Source: Favolaschia claudopus
Taxonomy: Eukaryota > Basidiomycota > Agaricomycetes > Agaricales > Mycenaceae
DNA: 64,000 nt
Direction: 5' to 3'
Assembly: GCA_037176885.1 (NCBI GenBank)
Contig: JAWWNJ010000042.1
Location: 248,001-312,000, forward strand
A program made the translations under genes and the position numbers. The notes under the pieces were generated by a model that had not been told where the DNA came from, did not search any database, and saw only the letters and a program-made list of their open reading frames with translations. Shown piece after piece: positions 46,928 through 58,920 of the stretch (positions are counted from its first letter, which is position 1; each line of letters opens with the position of its first letter).

Positions 46928-47503
46928 GGGAAGATGATAGAAGTTATGAATGGTGTTGTATGTATGTACTACAAGATATAGCGAAAGTTCCTGTCATCCG
47001 CGCAGTGAGATTCGCCTTGCGATGAGTTGTAATGTCGAGCACTTGCAAGGTTTGGGAGGCCATCTGCTCCAAATCTGCTCAGTCGATCAATCGTTTTCGC
47101 GACTCGCAACGTTCATTTCGACGACCCGAGTTTGGAATCGTATCTGAGGTTAGAAATCGAACGGAAATGGCTCGACTACGCGCAGACTTTCACTAACACG
47201 TTGTTTTCTGAGAAATCTCGCGTGAATTTCTTGGTGAGACTGAGAGAGAGTGCTGCACGGGCCGTTTTTACCGCGGCAAAGAGTTTGGCAGGGGAAGGGT
47301 CACGGCTGCATGAAGGAACGCGAAGACGCGTCGACAAGACCAAATACCATCATTTTGTCTTTGCTTACTTTCTGACAGACGCCTCTTGCTTCCCGCCACC
47401 ACCACACTCGTCGCTCTCCCCTCCTCACTTCCTCCCTCCGTCTGCCGCACTCCACCCACTGCTACTAGCCAAGAGTCTACCCTAGTTCGGCTCACACAAA
47501 ACA
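46928..47503. other. Intergenic region
   Basis: 3' flank of the secreted-protein gene and the APC11 promoter. A pyrimidine-rich stretch precedes the APC11 ATG. No other gene is seen. Confidence 0.4.
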
Positions 47504-47934
47504 ATGAAAGTCGTAGTAAAGCACTGGCACGCAGTCGCACAATGGCGCTGGGACACCGGCGCATCTGAACCTGAAAACAACAACGACGACAACGAAGATG
47601 ACGTCTGCGGTATCTGTCGCGTAGCGTACGAGGGATGTTGTCCTTCATGTAAAGTCCCTGGGGATGATTGTCCTCTCAGTGCGTAGTTCTTGCTCGTTGC
47701 CGTTGACTGTGTCTTCTGACGACTCTTTTGTTGTTCACTGAACAGTTTGGGGTCAATGCACACACGTCTTCCACATGCATTGCCTCCTGAAGTGGATCGG
47801 TACCGCTTCGTCCAAGTCACAGTGTCCCATGGACCGCCGCCCATGGGGTGCGTTTATTCCTCTGTCTCTCGTCGCGTTTGGCGCTGATACCGACCCTCGC
47901 AGTGACCGCCGAGCGCAAAGTGGGCAACACGTAG
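47504..47934 (+). CDS. APC11: Anaphase-promoting complex subunit 11 (RING-H2)
   Basis: Three exons (47504-47678, 47746-47847, 47903-47934) encode 102 residues. The start is MKVVVKHWHAVAQWRWDTG. A short acidic insert (EPENNNDDNEDD) precedes the RING-H2: CGICRVAYEGCCPSCKVPGD, then CTHVFHMHCLLKWI and QCPMDRRPW. All zinc ligands are present. APC11 is the catalytic RING subunit that, with APC2, recruits E2 enzymes and drives ubiquitination of securin and cyclin B. The insert lengthens it by about 12 residues compared with the usual family member. Confidence 0.97.
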
Positions 47935-48668
47935 CCGCCTCGCAGCCGTCACCTTCCACCCTCGTCCCCCCTGTATTTGCGCCACCCCATCTTTGTATCG
48001 CTATCATCGACATACCCCCGGATCTCTCTCAACTCATTCTTGTTATACAATGCGGCTTGACCAACGTTACGGTTCTTATCTTGTGTAAATTCTTAAAGTG
48101 GAAAACATTCTGCTCGTAAATTGTGCATGCATCCGGCACATTGTGGTGCTGTGGCAGTCGCCCATTTTAAAATTGCATCAACGTCTAGCGATAGACTGGG
48201 TCCCCCACCCACAGTGCCGCAACTCAAGGAACAAGTGGGTTGTCCGCATTGAATATTGCCTGACTCGAGGTAAAACTCGATGAACAAAAATGACTGGAAG
48301 CATACTAACAACACGAGTTTTATTACATTTGTTCATCGAGAGAAGCGAAGAGACCCGGCACGAAAGAAAGATACGAGCAAAGGAGTAGAATGAAGAGCTA
48401 TCCCCGCCACCACGTATGCTCCGCCAGGTCGTGACCACCATTTGCTGTCGCCGCCGTCATCGAATCGTTCCTGCTCAAGTCAATTTTCAACAGGCAGTAC
48501 AGGTATTGTCTGTGAGGGCATACCCAGAACGAAAGCATACAGGTTTCGAACCCAGGCTAAACCAAATCATAACCCTATCCCACAGACCAACAAGGCAGGA
48601 ATATCTTGCGAGTCGGGTTGATTGAAGTCTCGCCCAACCATAACGGCGACGCTTCGGTCTTGTCCGCC
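47935..48668. other. Intergenic region between convergent genes
   Basis: 3' flanks of APC11 and the minus-strand gene. A perfect Pol III B-box-like sequence occurs on the minus strand near 48545-48556, but the tRNA around it does not fold well and I do not call one. Confidence 0.4.
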
Positions 48669-49372
48669 CTAACTTCCGTATTCTCCTTCAAGTTCGCATC
48701 TCCAGTGACCGACGTCGTTCCTCGACTTTGAATTGAATTCAAATTTACCCCCGCCACCAGCAACGTCCTTCAAGTCGTCGTTCTTTACCCGAAACTTGAG
48801 CACAAGGGAAGGCTTGATGTTCGTCATGGGCCCAAAGGGAGATGTGAGGTGAGGTAGAGATTGCGGAGACCGATCGCGGCGGGTTGGTGGTGTTGGCGAC
48901 GGATGGAAGAGACTTCGTTTCGACCTTGAACTTGGAGGCGATAGGTGATGAGGAGAGAAGCGTATTGGACGCAATTGAGGGCCAAAGGTAGTTGACGAGG
49001 AAGAAGACGAGCCAATGACATCCAGCGCAAAGATCGGAGAATAACCAGAAACGCTAGGAACTGCGTCGAACTCTTCTTCATCTGCGTCGTCCTCGTTGTC
49101 CTCCTCGTCAATCTCCGTACACAAAAGATAACCAAAGGCAAGATTGCCGTGTTCCACCTCCACTGTGTGCATTCGGTTGTCTGTCTTTCGACAACAGAAT
49201 GAATACTTGTGACATGGGCGACCAGGAGAGTTTAAAAAGTGAAACTACTAAGTCGTCCTCGTCGCCATCGTTTTTCATTTTCTCCTGAACCGAAACGAAA
49301 TATCTCCTCCAGCTGCGTCCCCTCCGAGTATTCAACCTCAGCAACAGTCGGATTAAAAACAACTCGACGCAT
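48669..49372 (-). CDS. Small acidic/Ser-rich protein, not recognised
   Basis: The start is MRRVVFNPTVAEVEYSEGTQ at 49372. A 90-nt GT-AG intron after RRGRL joins it to MEVEHGNLAFGYLLCTEIDE. An acidic run (DEEDNEDDADEEEFDAV) is followed by a long Ser/Pro/Arg-rich region. The C-terminus is compact (KPSLVLKFRVKNDD, FEFNSKSRNDVGHWRCELEG, ending EYGS). About 200 residues. No family is recognised. Confidence 0.6.
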
Positions 49373-49861
49373 TCGCGGAGAGTATTGACGGGACGAGTTG
49401 AATGGTAGCGAGGGTCAGCGACAGAACCAAGCGGCGATGTTCGCTAACAGCTCGCGTTCGCCTACGCGCTGGTAAATATATGACTCAGAGCGTTGTCAGC
49501 CAGCATCGTTTTCTGGGCAAGTAAGAGAAAATAGAGGAAAGAATAAACGGAATAACACCTCCCTCAACGTCTTTTCTTTCGCTGCCAAGAGCCAGCCAGA
49601 CAAACCAAGACACAACACCAAAAAAAATCACCCGACGCACAGTGGGCTGCTGATGATGCATGCGAGAAGGCGAGTGAGATGAGCATGATTGGTTGGTTAT
49701 GGTAGGAGCCGTTGTCAGGAAACAATTGGTGGAGGGGTGGTGAGGTGCTGGTATAGGATAGAGAGAGAGAGAGAGATTCGACAGCGGTCGTCAAGAATTT
49801 TCGGATGTAGAGCTGTCTTTGCTGGTCGAGAGTCAGCTATTTGGTCGGAAGTAGATCGCTT

Positions 49862-50299
49862 CTACTTATCGCGGGCGAGCTTTGAGAGCGTAGGAGAAGG
49901 TCCATCGAGCACGTAGTCCAATACTGATGATGAGACCTCAAGATCGTCGGGACTCGCAGAGAGGTGTATATGACTTGGAAACCGACAGTCCAGTTCATCG
50001 ACAAGGAAGGCAGCAGCAGATGTCGATGCCAGTGGAGACCGCAGATACAAGCCTATCCGAGTCATTCTAGAAACAACTTGAAGCCTTCTGAATTGAATCC
50101 AATCCGCACTGTGTACCGCAACACACTCGATGCATTCCGAGTCCGCACCTGACCTCGAATCGCTATTGGCGCAGGAAATCGCCGATATGTAGAAATTCGA
50201 AGACGAAGGTTGAACAAGGGGCGCCCGGTCCGCATCCATTTGAGATCGTCTACAGCGTCCACCTTCAAGAAGCGCTTCAAGTTGTCGCGGGGCCTTCAA
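49862..50299 (-). CDS. Possible small gene or exon, unrecognised
   Basis: An open frame with plausible composition (ECIECVAVHSADWIQFRRLQ, LASTSAAAFLVDELDCRFPS, VSSSVLDYVLDGPSPTLSKL). I cannot place a convincing start or partner exon, and it may be chance. It lies between the unrecognised 49.4-kb gene and the 3' flank of the bHLH gene. Confidence 0.25.
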   Translation of the reverse strand: MKAPRQLEALLEGGRCRRSQMDADRAPLVQPSSSNFYISAISCANSDSRSGADSECIECVAVHSADWIQFRRLQVVSRMTRIGLYLRSPLASTSAAAFLVDELDCRFPSHIHLSASPDDLEVSSSVLDYVLDGPSPTLSKLARDK

Positions 50300-51217
50300 G
50301 CTTCAAATTCGTCAGGGAAGGTGAAGCAATTTATTGTAAAAATCCGTCGCATTCATTTGCAGGGGCGGCAGCGAGTTCATCGGGGCCAAATCCTAGTAGC
50401 GTTCAAGATACAAGGTCAATAACAACAAGAGACATGGTGGCCGAGTTCGAGGTTCACACTTATGATCGGAAACCTCCGAACCACTTTCTTATATTTCCTC
50501 TTTCGGATGACTCGATTTGCCTCACACTTGGGTCCCCAAGCAACGCTACAGTACATATTCAGAATCAAGCACACCCCACCCACACTTTTAACCAACAGAT
50601 TTTCAATTTTTTTTGTCCCAATTTACTTACACCTCTATCAACAACTACTTCTTTTCTACATACATCAAGTCAACAATCCCCCTACCGCCACCCAGCACAC
50701 ACGCAACCACCACAACACCACAACACCACAACGCCCAACACACCACCGACGTAACACACCAACGACAACAATACAAAGCAGGAGAAGAGAAGGGTATAAC
50801 AAACGTTAACGAACGACGTGGCGCGCGAGGCAGGCAGGCGGCTTTGAAATATATGTAGGCGGGGGCGATGGGTGGGTCGGGGTCGGGAGGGTGTGGCGGG
50901 AGAAAGGGAGAAAAACTGAAAAAAGGCGGGCGCGGAGTAGGAGGAAGAGGGGGGAGGAGGAGGAGGGTGAGAAAAACAATAATAAGTATAGAACGCGACG
51001 GTGTCATCATTAGCGTGTCGTGCTCCGCATTGGGGGAGAGGGGAGGGAGGAGGAGAGAGGGGGAGACAGCCGCGCGCAAGCAAGGAAGGAAGAAATGGAC
51101 AGACGAGTGGAGGGAAGGCAAGGTCTAAGGCGTGCGTGCTTGGTGTAAGCTGCATGCTGCGTGCCGTTGCTATACGACGGGGCAACGATGGGCGGGCGGC
51201 AACGGGGGACAGAACAA
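50300..51217. other. Low-complexity stretch downstream of the bHLH gene
   Basis: CAACACCACAAC-type simple repeats near 50690-50760 and purine-rich GGGAGG stretches at 50870-51070. Open frames on both strands here are compositional and not believed. Confidence 0.5.
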
Positions 51218-52377
51218 CTACCACGCCCCCTGCGCCTGCCTTGCGCGCACCTGCTGCTGGTACACCCACTTCTCATTCTCCTCCCGCAACTGCTGATGAT
51301 GCTGCATCATCAGCTGGTGGTGGTGCTCGTACGCCGCGTCGCCAACAAAGGTGGGGCTCGCGATCATCGACGTGGGGCTCGCTATCATCGGTTGAGGTCC
51401 TCCTCCATACTGCGGGGGCGAGGGCGCTTGTTGCTGCTGCCCTCCAAAGTGCGGGGGCGAGTGCGGGCCGAAGTGGGGCGGGGAGTGCGATTGCTGGCGC
51501 GCGTGCGGGTGAGAGGGGTGAGAGGGTCCGATGGCGATGGTCATGGGCTGGGTGTGAGGATGAGGATGGACGACCTCAGGCCCGACGAAGTGCTGCGACT
51601 GCTGCTGCTGCGCCATCAGATCGACCTGCTGCTGTCTTTGCTGCTGATGCTGAAGATGCACAATCTCCTCAGCATCCTCATACCCGCCATACTGCCCCCC
51701 ACCATACAAACCCCCATCCTCCTCCTCCCCCTCCTCCCCCCCAACCATATCCCCCTCCTCAAACTCCAGCTCCCCACTCAACACCACCGCAAACCCATCC
51801 CCCCTCCTCGGCTCCTCCACGCAAGGCACCCCCGCCCTGACGCGCCACTCGTTCACCTCGTGCCTCAAGGCGTCGGTCTCGTTCTTCATGAGGCGGAGCT
51901 GCTGCGCGGCGAGAATGCGGTGCCGGCGCGAGGCGTTGATGTGCGCGATGCTGCTGTTGACGATGGCGCTTTTGGAGGGGCGTCGGATTTGTGAGAGGTT
52001 GGGGAGCATTGCTGCGAGGTCCTACATAGTAACACGATAATTATCAGGTTTTTTTCAGCGCCTAGATAAGAAGTACGCACAAGAAATCGGCCATTGAGAG
52101 TCTCTCTTCGTTGGCGTTCTACGGCATTGTGGGTGGCACGGCGCTCGGCTGTGTTGGCGCGCCTGCTGGGCTTGGTGGTGCGTTTGACACCTCCGGCGTT
52201 TCCGGCACCGGTGGTGGTAGTGGGACTGGATGAGTCTGTTGTGGCTTTCGCGGTAGGGGTGGTGAGGGGGAGGTCGGATGACAGGACGGGGGTTTGGGGC
52301 GGGCCGGTGGAGGCGGAGGAAGAGCTGTCGGAGGTGGAGGAGGAGGCGGGGGATGGGGGGGAAATCGTCAAGGCCAT
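51218..52377 (-). CDS. bHLH transcription factor
   Basis: Two exons (52377-52081, 52021-51218) encode 366 residues. The start is MALTISPPSPASSSTSDSSS. The basic region and helix 1 are RRATHNAVERQRRETLNGRF, with the His-Glu-Arg contacts of E-box binders (N-x3-E-R-x-R-R). The loop and helix 2 (DLAAMLPNLSQIRRPSKSAI, VNSSIAHINASRRHRILAAQ) follow after the intron in the loop-proximal position. A leucine-poor helix (LRLMKNETDALRHEVNEWRV) extends it. The C-terminus is Gln/His/Pro-rich with poly-Q runs and is probably disordered. It most resembles fungal E-box regulators; targets are unknown. Confidence 0.88.
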
Positions 52378-53384
52378 TTGGCTGTATGGGGAACTCAAAG
52401 TCGACGCGATAAATCTGCGGGAGGACTGGAGTGGCGTGGGGTGGGGTGGAGTCGCGAGTTTAGTTTATTCTCGAGCGTACTCTTTGTTGTTTGCGATATT
52501 GTGCACCGGGAATGCGTGTGGAGGGCGGAAGGAAGAGTCCGATAAGGGTCGCGAGATCTGCAGTGAATGAGTTGAGTGGCAGTCGAGGGGGCGAATGAAA
52601 CGTACATCAGGCGGTATCCTTAAGGGTGGGGGCTAGGGCGGGAGTGGAGGAGGAAGGGGTCGGGAGGGAAATTCAGTAGGAAATGAGCATCAAACTAGAG
52701 GACAACAGCGATCGATGTTTGCTCTTGTTGATGTGTGAGAACTACTACTACATAATCTACGCGAACTCCCGGTCCACCGCCCCGTCCGCGTTTCACTTCA
52801 AACTCCCACAAATCAACCGCAATCACCCGCAAACTCCCTCAATTCGTCGCCAGATATTCCGCAAATATAGACTCTCCGAGTTAGCCGAGACTTGTCCAGA
52901 CAACACGTCAACTGAGAGCGAAGTTGCTGGCAGGACAGCAGAACAAGCTTCGAGTTGAACACCCGCGTCCTCGAGGCATTACGGTACTGTATATCAGTCT
53001 AAGACTCTAACAGAATCGCAGCCTATCGCAGCGGGCAACCGAAAGAGATAAGAACGGCCCGGAATTCAAAGACATTCAGATAGAAGTTCAATTCAGTTCA
53101 GTCCTTTATGTACGTTCCGTATCGAGAGAAAAAACTCTAAACCGTATTACTATCATATAGCTCTCCCGGAAGCTGCCGACAAGGATTTTCGACGCAGAGT
53201 TTTCGAAGGTGTTCTCGACGACACCTCAATTCTCCGAGCTGTCGCTGGTGACAATTACCTCCAGTCTCGTATTTCTGGGTCGCTCCAGCATCGGTTGACT
53301 CTGGTCGTGTGAGGAGAGCATGTTTTTCCTTATTTGGGTTTCTACGCGACGCGTCTCGGTTTCTCCATCCATCTCGTCAAGTTC

Positions 53385-53835
53385 CAGCTTGTCCGTCTCT
53401 GATCACTGCATCGAAATATCCCACTCATTGCCCATCTGCGGGCCAAACAAAGTCGCCGCCTCTCCCCCCTGGTTCCTTCCCTTAATCTATCAAGTCCGGC
53501 CTACAATCTAAATTTACTTGTATTCCTCTCGTCGAAGCCTTCGGAATCGCAAATTTCACCGACGATTCAGACCGTCCCTTTGCCAGCAGTTGCCAGCGCC
53601 ACGTCTACAACGACCTCCAACTCTCCAGCTCTGATCGCCTCATCGAAATATTCACTAGCCCTTCTGCGGCGCGAACCAAAGACGCCGATGTGTTCTCTCA
53701 ATCCACCACGTCTATCAAGTCGGCGCCCGCCCTATTACAGCATCTAAATTCGTCTCTCTCTCTCAGAAATCGAAGCTTTCCGTCATCGGAATCGCAAAAC
53801 TAGAAACTTCACCGACCGCCGTCCCTCCTTGTTAG
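53385..53835 (+). repeat. Diverged tandem repeat, two units of about 210 bp
   Basis: Unit 1 (about 53385-53590) and unit 2 (about 53610-53835) share ordered words: CCAGCT...CTCTGATC, GCATCGAAATAT/TCATCGAAATAT, ATCTGCGGG/TTCTGCGGC, CTATCAAGTC, ATCTAAATT, CGGAATCGCAAA and TTCACCGAC. Gaps and substitutions separate them. No open frame spans the repeats. Confidence 0.65.
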
Positions 53836-54538
53836 CGCCACGTCTACCTGTCTGCCCTCAAAGCCGCCATAATTTATCGATAGCATAATTAGCCTCCACA
53901 GCCGCCCACAACACAAATATATGAATGCGACTCGGGCACACAGACTCATCAACCGGTGTCGAGCTTGCTGTCTGTCGTTGAATGTTTTAGGAAGCCTCCG
54001 TCGCTGCCCAGTGCCTTCCCGGATATACATATCCCAAACCAGCAATCTCCCGTCTCTCGCCGGTGATTCAACCGCATTCCGTCTGAATCAAGGTCAAAAT
54101 AAAACCGGAGTCGTCCGAATCCTCAATTCGCTCAGCGTTGAATTTCAGCGCTCCAACCCGAGCGTCCAGAACAAAAATCAAGACCCCGTGTACAGTCTAG
54201 CACCCGAAGCAGGCAAGACAGATCGACGCGATCGACACGCGTGAATCCAATCCTCGATCGTTCTCGTTCTCGTCGCTTAGACTACCACTGAGATTCCCGT
54301 TCTCGTATGATGGCAACGACCGCATTCCAAAATCCAATTTCGATTTGCCAAATACATACCCAAGGGCCAAATTGGCGTCGAGTAATCGAGTAATCGAGGA
54401 TTTGTCTGCTCGGCGGCGTCACCTTGGGGACACCTCCACCTCAAAGTCAGTTACAGTGTGTTCCGGCCCCACCTCAAAAATGTCGGTCCGAAACCACGCG
54501 ATTTTTTGAAACTTCGTGAATTTCTGGCGAAGCCTAGC

Positions 54539-54559
54539 GTTGAACGTTGAACGTTGAAC
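54539..54559 (+). repeat. Short tandem repeat GTTGAAC x3
   Basis: Three exact copies of a 7-bp unit in a gene-poor stretch. Confidence 0.85.
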
Positions 54560-55183
54560 GCATTTCGATTCTGAATCTGAGTTTGCGCGTCGCTCAAGTT
54601 GAACTTTGAAGTTGGCGTCGCCCAAAACGGCATCTCCTCCACGTGACCCCACCCCCTTACGTACCTCCAATCCCTATAAAAAGCCCCGCAAACAAAAATT
54701 TCGTCTTCAAGTGTCCGACCAACCACCTGGAACGCCCGCCTCGGCGCAGACGTTAACTCGTCTCATGGCGTTATACTCCTCGTTGGCGGAGCGAGGCGCC
54801 CCGATCTCGGGACGCTCACCAGACCAAGCGCCCTTCTTTTTATTCCCTGCGCTCCTGTCCGTTTCGGCGTCGACGGAGGGTGGGGGAGGGGGTGCAGCAC
54901 CATATTCTATGACCTACGCTTGCAGTGTCGCTATGCGGCTTTTGCAGATTGGTAAAACCATGATGCGGACATTCTTTCGCTACTAGTTAGTAGTAGATTT
55001 TGTTTTTTTTGGAGAATGCATGTTTTCTTTGTTTTGGAAACTTTCGTGGGCGACGTTGAGCTCTCAATTTTGACGATGGTGCCCTCGTTGACAGCGTTCG
55101 TCCCCTCGTCTATTATATTGCGCCCAACGAGACGGATCGGCCATCGTCGAACAAATATTCTTCACTTCCCTCTTCCCCCCACC

Positions 55184-56262
55184 ATGTCCCTCCCCAGCTC
55201 CGTCGCTGGCTTCACCGTCCTACCCATCTCCTACGCAGGCACCTCAACCTCTACCTCTACGCACTACATCTACGCCCGCGCACACACCGGCTCCAAAAAA
55301 GCCAACACCTCAAAAACGCAAACACTTCCAGACGGCCGCACACTGTTTCTCGTGAACGTACCCCCGGACGCGACGGATCGGGAACTGGTGCTGCTGTTCA
55401 AAACCAGCGGAACGGTCGAGAGGGTGGTTTTTGATTTGGATGCGCAGGAGACGCCTGAGCAGGAAGACGACGATGATGATAGCGACCTGAGCGACGATGC
55501 TGCTGATGCAAATAACGCAAATGCGGAGGAGGAGGGGGACGTGGACATGCAACAGCAACCCCGGAAACGCAGAAAACTAGATAAAAAACCAAAGCCTCCT
55601 CAAGTGACGCCGCTGCCCACGAAACCTCTGCGGCCTCTACGACCCACGGGCCGAACAGCGCATCTCGTCTTCCTCGACGCGTCTTCGCTCGAACGCGCCC
55701 TCGCACCGACACAAAAACTCCGCACTTGGCCGACGTCCGATTCGGAGCCGACTGGGCTAGCGCGGTACGCCGCCCTCTACGACTCCCTCCGCCCCCCACT
55801 CGACAGCGTGCGCGCGCACGCCGACAGCGCGATGGAACTGTACGAGTACGAATTGCAGCAGACGAGGAGGGAGGCGGGGAAGTATAAGAAGGGCGAGGCG
55901 ATTGTGGATGAGGATGGGTTTACGCTTGTGACACGGGGCGGGGTCTATGGGCAGACGGTGGGGGGCGGGGTGGGGGTTGCGAGTAAGGTGTTTCAGGCTG
56001 AGATGGCGGAGGGGGGGAAGAATAAGAAGGGGAGGAAAGGGAGGGAGGGGAAGGAGAAGGAGGGGTTCTATGCGTTCCAGAAGGCGGAGAAGCAGAGGAA
56101 TGGTATGTGCTTTTTTGTTTCGATGGGTGTGAGGGATGCGTGCAATTTTCTGATCAATGCATTTTCATTTATCTAGATTTATTGGAGCTTAAGAAGAATT
56201 GGGAGGCGGACAAGGCGAAGATTGAGAAACTCAAGGCGTCGAGGAAGTTCAAACCGTATTAA
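55184..56262 (+). CDS. RRP7: Ribosome assembly protein RRP7
   Basis: Two exons (55184-56102, 56177-56262) encode 334 residues. An RRM-like N-terminal domain (TLFLVNVPPDATDRELVLLF) is interrupted by a long acidic insert (DDDDDSDLSDDAADANNANA). The C-terminal RRP7 domain is diagnostic: VDEDGFTLVTR, then FYAFQKAEKQRN joined across the intron to DLLELKKNWEADKAKIEKLK and the end ASRKFKPY. RRP7 is part of the UTP-C complex of the 90S pre-ribosome and is needed for 18S rRNA maturation in the nucleolus. Confidence 0.94.
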
Positions 56263-56541
56263 CCAGGTTGCGAATGAAGGATACTTCACGAATGCATGCA
56301 GTTCTGCTACGGGAGATATTGCCGCTGCTACCGTACTGATACAAGGGACCTCACTCCAATTGCGCCATTCGTGACGCGTCGTTCGCGTGTTTCAGACGAC
56401 CTTTTCAGGGGGTGGTGGGCTGGAACGTACTTCAGGCGACGACTGAGCATCGCCAGAAATTCACAACGCCTCAGAAAAAATCATAACCATCCATATTCCT
56501 TTACTTTCATTAAGGTATAAATTTGCAGTAGATTGTCTTGT

Positions 56542-58920
56542 CTACGTGTGCGGTTGCGTACCAATACGAGCCAACTCTACAGCTCGCGCGCACACATCCT
56601 CTATATCCCACCGTTCCCTCCTCGGCAACCCATGCTTCAAATCCAACACATCCCCAATCTCATCGCACGCCCGCAAAATCGTATCTATATCGTCCTTCGT
56701 ATGCGCTGCACTTACACAGAGCCGCACACGCGTAGTCATGAGCGCGCAAGCCGCTGCCAAATCAAATCATATTAACATTCAACAGGTTATATTCATTCGT
56801 AGTTGAACGCGAATGCACTCACGGTAAGCGACGACGACAACGATTATGGGCGTCTTGTACTGCTTCATGAGGCGGTGGAACATGTGCATCTTACCAGGGT
56901 GGAACAACAACAGCGCGATGACCGGCGACATGGGGTGCCCATAGGTGATGAAACCGAGCTTCTTCAAGCCCTCATGCAAGTAACACGAGTTGAAAGTGAG
57001 CCGTTGCAGGCGGGTACGACCCTCCACACCAGAAGCAAGGCTGGGATCGAGCGTGAGCCACGATGGGAGGAGCGACTGCGGCGCGGGTCCAGGGTGCACA
57101 TCCGCTAAATCCGAGCTGCTTCCAAGACGGAGAGTCGAGCCAGAGGAAGAGGCAGCGACAGCGGTCGAAGGAGCTATACCCATGATGCTGGCCATAGAGG
57201 AAACAATCTGCATCAGCACCGGAGGCGACATCGCTTCGCCATAGGCCCCAAGGTATCCGCGGACACGGAGACGGTCGACGAGAACCTTGCTGCCTGAGAT
57301 GTAACCGCCCGCAGCGCCAAAAGACTTGGTGACTGACAGACAGCAGTGAGATTATGTTAGAGACAAGGCGGGTAAGGAAAACGTACAAGTTCCCATGAGG
57401 ATATCGATATTCCGCGGGGAGATACCGAAGAAATCGCAGACACCACGACCATTCGGACCAACAGCACCAATGGAATGTGCCTCGTCGACGAACAGATAGA
57501 ACTAGAAAAGTCTGATGTGAGAAGTTACACAATAGAAAGCGAAGTGAATTCAACCTTGTACTTCTTCTTCAGCTCGAGAATACGAGGAAGATCCACAACG
57601 GTTCCCTCCATGCTGTATAAACCCTCGACGATAACGAGGATCTTTTTCCATGGGCGATGAGTCTTAGGCTGGCCTTGCGAGATAGCTTCCCGCAACAAGC
57701 TCTCGAGCTGAGCCATATCGTTGTGCTTGTACATCCGTACATTGGCACCACTGAGACGCACACCGAACCGGATACTAGCGTGATTCAGCTCGTCCGAGAT
57801 GACAAGGCAACCCTTGTTGACGAGCGCCGGAATATACGCGGAATTTGTGGCAAAACCCTGTGCTAAACGTTAGAGCTAGCTACCCCTATGCAGAAAAAAA
57901 AACCTACCATCGAGCTGATCAAGGCGTCCTCTTGTCCCACAAACTTAGCGACCAGCGCCTCTGCAGTGGCGTGCAAATCCGTCGAGCCAGCGTCCAACCG
58001 TGATGAAGCAGACGAGACCCCGTACCGCTTGATGCTTTCCTCGACGGCATCAGCGCACCCACCCTTCGCTTGTGCAAAGCCGAGGTAGTTGTATGAGGAG
58101 ATATTGAGGGCGCGTGTGCGGCCACCGGTGAATATCTGGGTGTCATTGTAGTCCGGGGAGTAGCGGTCCAACAGCATGATGGTCCGCCCAGCAACACCGG
58201 TAACTGGCTGGGAGAAACATTCGTCGATACGCGCTTTGAGACGCCGAGTATAGAACGAGTCGAAATCAGAATTGAGGGGTGCATATCCCTGCGGAAGTGT
58301 CAGGGTCCGTCGGTGAGGTTCGGCGGCGTGAGAACAGACAGCCCGCTTACATCGCTCGGCATGAGGTGCTGGTAGGCTTTCGGGTAAAAGCGTTTGCCCA
58401 GGAAGTCGCGAATGTGGCCGAAGCAGATTAGAATGAGGTAGCTAGATGCTGGTTAGACCGTAGAAGCGAAAAAAGACGAGCAGACCAACCTGATGTATGT
58501 TGAAATAACGATATAGTACGGCGGCTCCTCTGGTACATGCTGCAGACATGTGCCGGGAATGTGCTCCGACACCAAACGGAAGTTGTTGTTTGCGCAATGA
58601 CCGAACTCCGAGTGCACAGTGTTGAAGACCTGTTCGGAGGTAGGCGCATGTAGAGGGTAGTCGAGCCCAGGGAGGCCTTCGTTTTCGTGCAGAACAGTTT
58701 CCTCGGACTCAGAGGTGACTGAGGAGGACAGCGAGAGCGCGGGCGTCGCGGTAGGTGTCGGCGAACGCCTGGAACGGCGAGCGTCGGCCTCGGAGAGGGC
58801 TGAGAGATATGAGGCGGCCGTTTTGGGGGTCAGAGACGATGTGCTCCGTTTCTTGAATATGGAGGACGTCGGGGACATGTTGCTGAGAGCCATAGGGGAC
58901 GGTAGAGGAGAGTTAGGCAT
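56542..58920 (-). CDS. LCB2: Serine palmitoyltransferase subunit 2
   Basis: The start [20 protein letters not shown] is at 58920; about six introns. A membrane-anchoring N-terminal part ([11 protein letters not shown]...[16 protein letters not shown]) precedes the PLP-dependent alpha-oxoamine synthase domain. Key motifs: [55 protein letters not shown] and the PLP-lysine motif [16 protein letters not shown]. The last intron splits a Pro codon to give [20 protein letters not shown], as expected. LCB2 with LCB1 condenses serine and palmitoyl-CoA to 3-ketosphinganine, the first step of sphingolipid synthesis, in the ER. Length and motifs are normal, so it looks functional. Confidence 0.96.

Larger units (their letters stand above)
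52378..55183. other. Gene-poor region of about 2.8 kb
   Basis: No coding sequence with splice support is seen. It holds a diverged direct repeat and a short 7-bp tandem repeat, listed separately. Open frames near 52683-52958 and 54606-54986 have no recognisable content. Confidence 0.55.

Noticed and set aside
48512..48593. tRNA-like sequence on the minus strand with a perfect B-box-type GGTTCGAAACC and a GGTCTGT/ACAGACA end pair
   Set aside because: The B box is in the wrong place for the end pair, the D stem does not pair, and no acceptor stem fits a T arm built on the B box. At most it is a decayed relic or chance.
51660..51740. CCTCCTCCCC-rich tract considered as a regulatory repeat
   Set aside because: It is antisense to Glu/Gly codons of the bHLH protein and needs no other explanation.
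50645..51840. Long open frames on both strands over the bHLH 3' region
   Set aside because: They come from GC- and purine-rich low-complexity sequence and from the antisense of the bHLH exon; no motifs or splice support.
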